A DNA stretch of 29,277 nt from DASXTB01 sp036505615. GTDB taxonomy: Bacteria; Acidobacteriota; UBA6911; JACQSX01. This document shows, one piece after another, positions 25,232-29,277 of the stretch. The notes under the pieces are model-generated. The model saw only the letters and a program-made list of their open reading frames with translations. It was not told the origin of the DNA and made no database searches. The translations under genes and the position numbers were made by a program. The stretch is from the NCBI GenBank assembly GCA_036505615.1, contig DASXTB010000274.1, forward strand, positions 1-29,277. Direction: 5' to 3'. Numbering within the stretch: position 1 is the first letter of the stretch; each line of letters opens with the position of its first letter.

Positions 25232-25438
25232 CACCGACGGCCTCTTACATCCTTGGCTGCAGGTTCACCGTTCATCTAGCCGTGATCGGCTTTTGTTTCG
25301 GGGCCCTGGCCACTGTGGGAACGTGCGCGTGAACGGTGGTTTCCATTCGGGCAAAACTTGGTCAAAAAAACAAGATTCTGCCGACTTGCTACACCAAGAC
25401 ACCAATCAGACTGCCGGATTTTATCCGTGGGATCCCGC

Positions 25439-26611
25439 CTAAAACCTCGCAAGTTGTTCGCAGTAACCTCGATAATTGCGAGTCGTTTCCTCCAATGAAT
25501 CGCCGCCAAATTTTTCCAAGAAGGCCGATGCAATGACCAGCGCCGCCATGGCCTCCCCGATTACTCCGGCGGCAGGAACTACACAAGTGTCAGAGCGCTC
25601 GTAAATCGCATCGAAGGATTCTTTGGATTGAATATCGACAGACCGAAGAGGCCGCCTCAAGGTTGGAATCGGCTTAATGTGCACGCGAACCACGACGTCC
25701 TCTCCGGTGGTCATCCCACCCTCGACCCCGCCGGCGCGGTTTGATCCCCGGAGAAAGCGATGGGAGCCTGCATCGTAAAAGATCTCATCGTGAAAGGCCG
25801 CCCCCGTTCGCTCAGCGCGGTCCGGAACGGATCCAATTTCCACGCCCTTGACAGCATTTATCGAGAGCATCGCCTGAGCTATACGGCCGTCCAGTTTCCT
25901 GTCCCAGTGAACGTACGAACCCAGACCAGGAGGGACTCCCGTGGCTCGCACCTCGAAGGAGCCGCCCACAGAGTCACCGTCTTTGATAGCCTGATCAATA
26001 ATGGCGATCATTTGAGTTTCCGCTTCGGGGTCCACGCAGCGCACAGGTGAATTCTCGATCTTCTGTCTTACTTCTTCGTCAAAAACAGCTACGATCTCCG
26101 GTTTTATTTCGACTTTTTGGATGGAAACGGTATGGCTGAAAAACCGGACACCAAAAGATTTCACGAGCAATTTGCAGATTGCGCCCACTGCCACCCGGGC
26201 AGTCGTTTCCCGCGCGCTGCTCCTTTCAAGAACATTTCGAATATCGCGGAAATTGTGTTTCAGCACTCCGGTCAGATCTGCATGACCCGGCCGAGGACGA
26301 GTCACCGCCCTCTGCTTATCGGTGGGAACTTCATCGAAGGCTGACATCGCCTCCTGCCAGTTTTGCCAGTCCTTGTTCCAGATGATAAATGAGATTGGGC
26401 TTCCAATGGTCTTTCCAAATCGGACTCCTGAAATTAAATCAATCTGATCACTCTCGATCTTCATCCGCCCGCCACGGCCATATCCTCCCTGCCGGCGTTT
26501 TAGATCATAGTGGATCTGCTCCACGTCAAAGGACACGCCGGCAGGCATTCCTTCAAGCACAACAACCAGTCCGCGTCCGTGGGATTCACCCGCGGTAAGA
26601 AAACGCAGCAT
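25439..26611 (-). CDS. aroC: Chorismate synthase
   Basis: From the ATG at 26611 the product is 390 residues; a TTG two codons earlier is the only longer option and is less likely. The enzyme makes chorismate from EPSP with reduced FMN, the last shared step of aromatic amino acid synthesis. Landmarks are TAGESHGRGL near the N-terminus, RRQGGYGRGGRMKIESD, RPRPGHADLTGVLKH, FRDIRNVLERSSARETTARV, SNRAGGVEGGMTTGEDVVVR and the C-terminal EKFGGDSLEET. All are intact and the length is normal. It is the upstream gene of the aroC-fmt-rsmB run but is separated from fmt by 776 bp, so it is probably a separate transcript. Confidence 0.96.
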   Translation of the reverse strand: MLRFLTAGESHGRGLVVVLEGMPAGVSFDVEQIHYDLKRRQGGYGRGGRMKIESDQIDLISGVRFGKTIGSPISFIIWNKDWQNWQEAMSAFDEVPTDKQRAVTRPRPGHADLTGVLKHNFRDIRNVLERSSARETTARVAVGAICKLLVKSFGVRFFSHTVSIQKVEIKPEIVAVFDEEVRQKIENSPVRCVDPEAETQMIAIIDQAIKDGDSVGGSFEVRATGVPPGLGSYVHWDRKLDGRIAQAMLSINAVKGVEIGSVPDRAERTGAAFHDEIFYDAGSHRFLRGSNRAGGVEGGMTTGEDVVVRVHIKPIPTLRRPLRSVDIQSKESFDAIYERSDTCVVPAAGVIGEAMAALVIASAFLEKFGGDSLEETTRNYRGYCEQLARF

Positions 26612-26676
26612 ATTCAATGGAAAGGGCTGAAATGAAAAAACTTAAAAATAGGGTTCAATGCTGAACCTGTCAAGAC

Positions 26677-26705
26677 TTGATTCTCCATTTTGGTTCGCAT
26701 AACAT
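26677..26705 (+). promoter_or_regulatory. Possible sigma-70-type promoter for mlaEFD
   Basis: TTGATT (26677-26682), a 17-bp spacer and TAACAT (26700-26705) lie in the 157-bp divergent gap between aroC and mlaE, about 63 bp before the mlaE start. Four of six bases match the consensus in each box, so this is only a suggestion. Confidence 0.3.
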
Positions 26706-26768
26706 GATAACCTCTTCTAAACCTATCGGTTACAAAAGGAAGTTGAGTCGGTACATTCCCTTGAAGCG

Positions 26769-27527
26769 ATGAACTTTATTTATCGGGGTGTTTACGAGGT
26801 TCAGCAGTTCTTCCTTCTTTCTGTTCGTGCAATAACCAACATTTTTCGAGGTCCCCGCTATTATTACGACACCCTCCAGCAAATGGATGTCATCGGCATC
26901 GGTTCGCTGAAAGTCGTCGCGCTGATCGGTTTTTTTACCGGCGCCGTACTGGCGCTGCAGTCGGCAAAATCCCTGAAAGCATTTGGCGCCGTCGGGCTGA
27001 CCGGTCAACTGGTGGGGCTGTCTCTAATCAAAGAACTGGGCCCGGTGCTTACCGCGCTGATGGTTGCGGGCCGCAATGGGTCTGGTATTGCTTCCGAGCT
27101 GGGCTCTATGGTGGTCACCGAACAGATCAGCGCCATGCGCGCCCTGGGGACAGACCCCACACGCAAGCTGGTCACGCCACGGATGTTTGCGGCAACCACC
27201 ATGTTGCCGCTGCTGACGGTGATGGCCGACATGTTCGGTCTTCTGGGCGGCTTGCTGGTTTCGGCTTACCGGCTGCGGCTCAGCACCAGCCTTTACTGGT
27301 CGTCGGCCATGAAAGCCATTGAATACAATAATATTCTCGAAGGCATGAGCAAACCGTTCATCTTCGGCTTTATCATCGCCATGGTGGGGTGCTATTGCGG
27401 GCTACGGACGCACGGGGGGACGCAAGGCGTCGGTCGATCCACCACGCAGGCGGTCGTGCTATCTTATATCCTGGTGATAATAGCGGATTTCTTCGTCAGC
27501 AAAATCATACTGGATCTGCGATACTAG
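26769..27527 (+). CDS. mlaE: MCE/phospholipid ABC transporter permease
   Basis: The 252-residue inner-membrane protein matches MlaE/YrbE. An amphipathic N-terminus (FIYRGVYEVQQFFLLSVRAI) leads into five or six hydrophobic segments. The family core reads GFFTGAVLALQSAKSLKAFG, then KELGPVLTALMVAGRNGSGIASELGSM, and near the end GLRTHGGTQGVGRSTTQAVV. With MlaF and MlaD it forms the complex that moves phospholipids between the outer and inner membranes. One base separates its TAG from the mlaF ATG. No clear Shine-Dalgarno precedes 26769, but the N-terminus aligns with the family start. Confidence 0.94.
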   Translation: MNFIYRGVYEVQQFFLLSVRAITNIFRGPRYYYDTLQQMDVIGIGSLKVVALIGFFTGAVLALQSAKSLKAFGAVGLTGQLVGLSLIKELGPVLTALMVAGRNGSGIASELGSMVVTEQISAMRALGTDPTRKLVTPRMFAATTMLPLLTVMADMFGLLGGLLVSAYRLRLSTSLYWSSAMKAIEYNNILEGMSKPFIFGFIIAMVGCYCGLRTHGGTQGVGRSTTQAVVLSYILVIIADFFVSKIILDLRY

Positions 27528-27528
27528 T

Positions 27529-28347
27529 ATGACGCCCCCTCCTCCTGATTCAGCCATCATCAAACTGGTTAACGTGACCAAGTCCTACTGGGACCAGGTG
27601 GTTTTAAGAGGTATCGACCTGAACGTGGCCAAAGCCGAAACCAAGGTGGTGATTGGCGGAAGCGGCTCGGGAAAGTCGACCATCGTCAAGTTGATTCTCG
27701 GCTTGGAGAAACCCGATTCCGGGCAGATCTTTGTCGACGGTGAGGACATCACGCCTTTGAAGGAAGAGAAGCTGATGCAGATGCGCAAAAAGATTGGAAT
27801 GGTTTTTCAGGAAGGCGCGTTGTTTGATTCACTTACCGTGGGGGAAAACGTCGCCTACAAAATGCGCGAAGAGGAAATCTTCAACGAAGAAGAAGTAGAG
27901 GCCGTGGTACGACGCCTCCTCGGATTCGTTGGTCTGGAACCCGCGATTGATAAGATGCCCGCAGAACTCTCAGGAGGCATGCGGCGGCGCGTAGCCATTG
28001 CCCGTGCGCTCGTCGGGAACCCAAAAATTATGCTTTACGACGAGCCGACTGCTGGTCTGGACCCGATAACCACCAGAACTATTTGCGAACTGGTGATCAA
28101 ACTCCGCGATCTTGAGGGAGTGAGCTCGGTTTTTGTAACGCACGATTTGAAGGCGGCCTTCACGCTGGCCAGCGAGTTTGCCGTTGTTCGGCCGGGCGGA
28201 GAAGTGGAATTTCTGGGAGAGGACGGCAGGCTTTGCCTGATTAATACCCGATTTGCGATGGTTCGGGATGGTAAAATCTTGTTTGAGGGTACCGACGAAA
28301 AACTAAGAAACCTTGAGGACGAATACATCAAGGAATTTCTCAGTTGA
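27529..28347 (+). CDS. mlaF: MCE/phospholipid ABC transporter ATP-binding protein
   Basis: The 272-residue ABC ATPase has Walker A GGSGSGKST (43-51), Q-loop Q94 (MVFQEGALFDSLTV), signature LSGGM (147-151), Walker B IMLYDE with E172 and switch histidine H205 in VTHD. It powers the MlaE permease. Between the ASEFAVV strand and RFAMVRDGKI there are about 20 additional residues (roughly 220-240: RPGGEVEFLGEDGRLCLINT) compared with the compact ADRFAMLHDGKI arrangement of E. coli MlaF. It is preceded by mlaE with a one-base gap and followed by mlaD after 25 bp, so the three genes form an operon. Confidence 0.95.
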   Translation: MTPPPPDSAIIKLVNVTKSYWDQVVLRGIDLNVAKAETKVVIGGSGSGKSTIVKLILGLEKPDSGQIFVDGEDITPLKEEKLMQMRKKIGMVFQEGALFDSLTVGENVAYKMREEEIFNEEEVEAVVRRLLGFVGLEPAIDKMPAELSGGMRRRVAIARALVGNPKIMLYDEPTAGLDPITTRTICELVIKLRDLEGVSSVFVTHDLKAAFTLASEFAVVRPGGEVEFLGEDGRLCLINTRFAMVRDGKILFEGTDEKLRNLEDEYIKEFLS

Positions 28348-28359
28348 GGATTTTTGACC

Positions 28360-28365
28360 AAGGAG
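28360..28365 (+). promoter_or_regulatory. Ribosome binding site of mlaD
   Basis: AAGGAG seven bases before the ATG at 28373 is one of the few strong Shine-Dalgarno motifs in the window and fixes the mlaD start. Confidence 0.8.
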
Positions 28366-28372
28366 TTTGACT

Positions 28373-29277
28373 ATGGATCGAAGAAGCCGTTTTGCATGGA
28401 CGCAACTAAAGGTGGGCATTTTTGTCGTTGTGGCCCTGGTTATTGCAGCCGTTGGAATTTTGTCCATCGGAAACGTGAGTATTTTCGCGCCGAAGGCAAA
28501 GGCGAAGACCTATCTGGCCGGCGTCTCTGGCTTGAAACAGGGAGATGTGGTTCTGCTTCAGGGAGTAGAAGTGGGCAACGTCACTGATGTGAGGATCGCG
28601 AAAGATACGCCACCCACCGATATCAATCGGTCTGCGGAACAGGCAATAAAAGAGAACACCCAAAAGATCGAAATCATGCAGGCTCGCCTCCTGACCCGGC
28701 GCGATGAACTCAATGCCATGCGAAACGACTATGAAAAACTGCTGCGAGAGGATCCTCAGCGCGCGCGTGTGATGCAGAAAGATCTGGAACGCGCACAGTC
28801 GCTCACAGAATCAGAAATACGCGAGCTGGACAACGCCAAGACCAAACTTGACAACGCCAAGGGCAGCCTGCAGAACATCGAAGTGACGATGGTGATTGGG
28901 AAAAAATACGAGGATTGGATCAAGAAAGACTCCAGCGTGGAGCTGGGAAGCGCCGGACTGCTGGGCGATAAATATATCGAAATCTCGCTCGGCCGCACCG
29001 GCATTCCACCGGATAGGGACAATAATGGCGTCATTCTCATTGCAGGTTCGAAGGTGACCGACATCCGCCAGATTATCACCGGAGTTGACGACATCATCGC
29101 CAACTTTGGAACGCTTTCTACCCGTATTGAAAGCATCATGTCAAAGTTCGACGAGGGTCAGGGAACCGTGGGCAAGTTCATCAACGACCCGGCGTTCTAC
29201 GACAACCTCAACACTACGGTGCTTTCTGCCCAGCATACCATCGGCAACGCGGACAATATGTTGAGCGGGGTTCAGCA
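28373..29277 (+). CDS. mlaD: MCE-domain periplasmic lipid-transport protein with coiled-coil insertion (3' truncated by window edge)
   Basis: The frame from ATG 28373 is open to the window end (301 residues, no stop). A single N-terminal membrane anchor (about 11-33, LKVGIFVVVALVIAAVGIL) precedes an MCE domain. The domain is split: the first part (44-77) holds YLAGVSGLKQGDVVLLQGVE and VGNVTDVRI, and the second part (169-207) holds IEVTMVIGKKY and SAGLLGDKYIEISLG. Between them about 85 residues (83-167) are highly charged and heptad-like (ENTQKIEIMQARLLTRRDEL, MQKDLERAQSLTESEIRELD) and would form a helical hairpin or coiled coil. After the MCE domain, a helical region with GVDDIIANFGTLSTRIESIM follows, as in long MlaD homologues. 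It completes the mlaEFD operon. Confidence 0.92.
   Translation, partial: MDRRSRFAWTQLKVGIFVVVALVIAAVGILSIGNVSIFAPKAKAKTYLAGVSGLKQGDVVLLQGVEVGNVTDVRIAKDTPPTDINRSAEQAIKENTQKIEIMQARLLTRRDELNAMRNDYEKLLREDPQRARVMQKDLERAQSLTESEIRELDNAKTKLDNAKGSLQNIEVTMVIGKKYEDWIKKDSSVELGSAGLLGDKYIEISLGRTGIPPDRDNNGVILIAGSKVTDIRQIITGVDDIIANFGTLSTRIESIMSKFDEGQGTVGKFINDPAFYDNLNTTVLSAQHTIGNADNMLSGVQ

Larger units (their letters stand above)
24663..25438. other. 776-bp gene-free gap between aroC and fmt, repeat-rich
   Basis: This is the longest gap in the window. It contains the hexamer array pair (24717-24774 and 24801-24835), copy C (24895-25020) and copy D (25164-25231) of the two-hairpin element in opposite orientation, and a 9-bp inverted repeat CACCGTTCA/TGAACGGTG (25266-25274 and 25330-25338). 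The small open frames here (for example on the minus strand at 24757-25074) are generated by these repeats. Elsewhere in the gap I see no gene, RNA or clear promoter. Confidence 0.8.

Noticed and set aside
25278..25298. AGCCG-TGAT-CGGCT stem followed by TTTTGTTT, like an intrinsic terminator on the plus strand
   Set aside because: No plus-strand gene ends before it, and on the minus strand (the aroC direction) the stem is not followed by T bases. The stem is only five pairs.

Overview
The window is about 29 kb of bacterial chromosome, most likely from the Acidobacteriota. The main reasons are two tandem VWFA-related secreted proteins of the type typical of that phylum (a C-terminal piece at 1-251 and a complete gene at 627-1682), a DUF6599-like protein, a secreted beta-sandwich protein of a style common there, and a dense load of intergenic repeats. 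The assignment rests on gene content and no marker-gene tree was possible. There is no phage, plasmid, transposase, CRISPR, rRNA or tRNA gene that I can support.

Layout. 1-4609 (+): VWFA-related proteins, then ilvE (branched-chain aminotransferase), a PilT/PilU-type retraction ATPase and recX. 4793-11536 (+): alaS, a signal-peptide lytic transglycosylase, a small DUF5655-type protein, a membrane-anchored DUF6599-like protein and a rhomboid protease. 11629-20454 (-): read from high to low coordinate, a PASTA protein, rpe, bamD and a response regulator are linked by 1-4 nt overlaps; valS follows, then nadC, birA and ftsY, again tightly packed. 20664-22052 (+): a secreted protein of unknown role sits against the grain of the surrounding minus-strand genes. 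22213-26611 (-): aroC, fmt and rsmB. 26769-end (+): mlaE, mlaF and a truncated mlaD, encoding a retrograde phospholipid/MCE transporter.

Functionally the window is mostly housekeeping: translation (alaS, valS, fmt, rsmB), protein targeting and envelope building (ftsY, bamD, mlaEFD, transglycosylase, PASTA protein), cofactor and amino-acid metabolism (nadC, birA, ilvE, aroC, rpe), plus surface motility (pilT) and RecA control (recX).

The unusual content is in the gaps. Six intergenic sites carry arrays of degenerate 7-bp (in one case 6-bp) words, and a seventh site gives a partial case. At least four unrelated word families are present (CYAGTTN, CRGTCAT, CGGATTN and an ACGNCN-like hexamer). 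At six of the sites the array comes as two halves in opposite orientation, so each can fold into a long imperfect hairpin. The halves tend to hug the stop codon of one gene and the start codon of the next; one overlaps the nadC start codon and another is translated inside the RsmB N-terminus. Separately, four copies of a two-hairpin element (about 68 bp, up to about 125 bp) occur at 311, 10446, 24895 and 25164, with paired compensatory changes in their stems. These two repeat systems are the best candidates for something undescribed.
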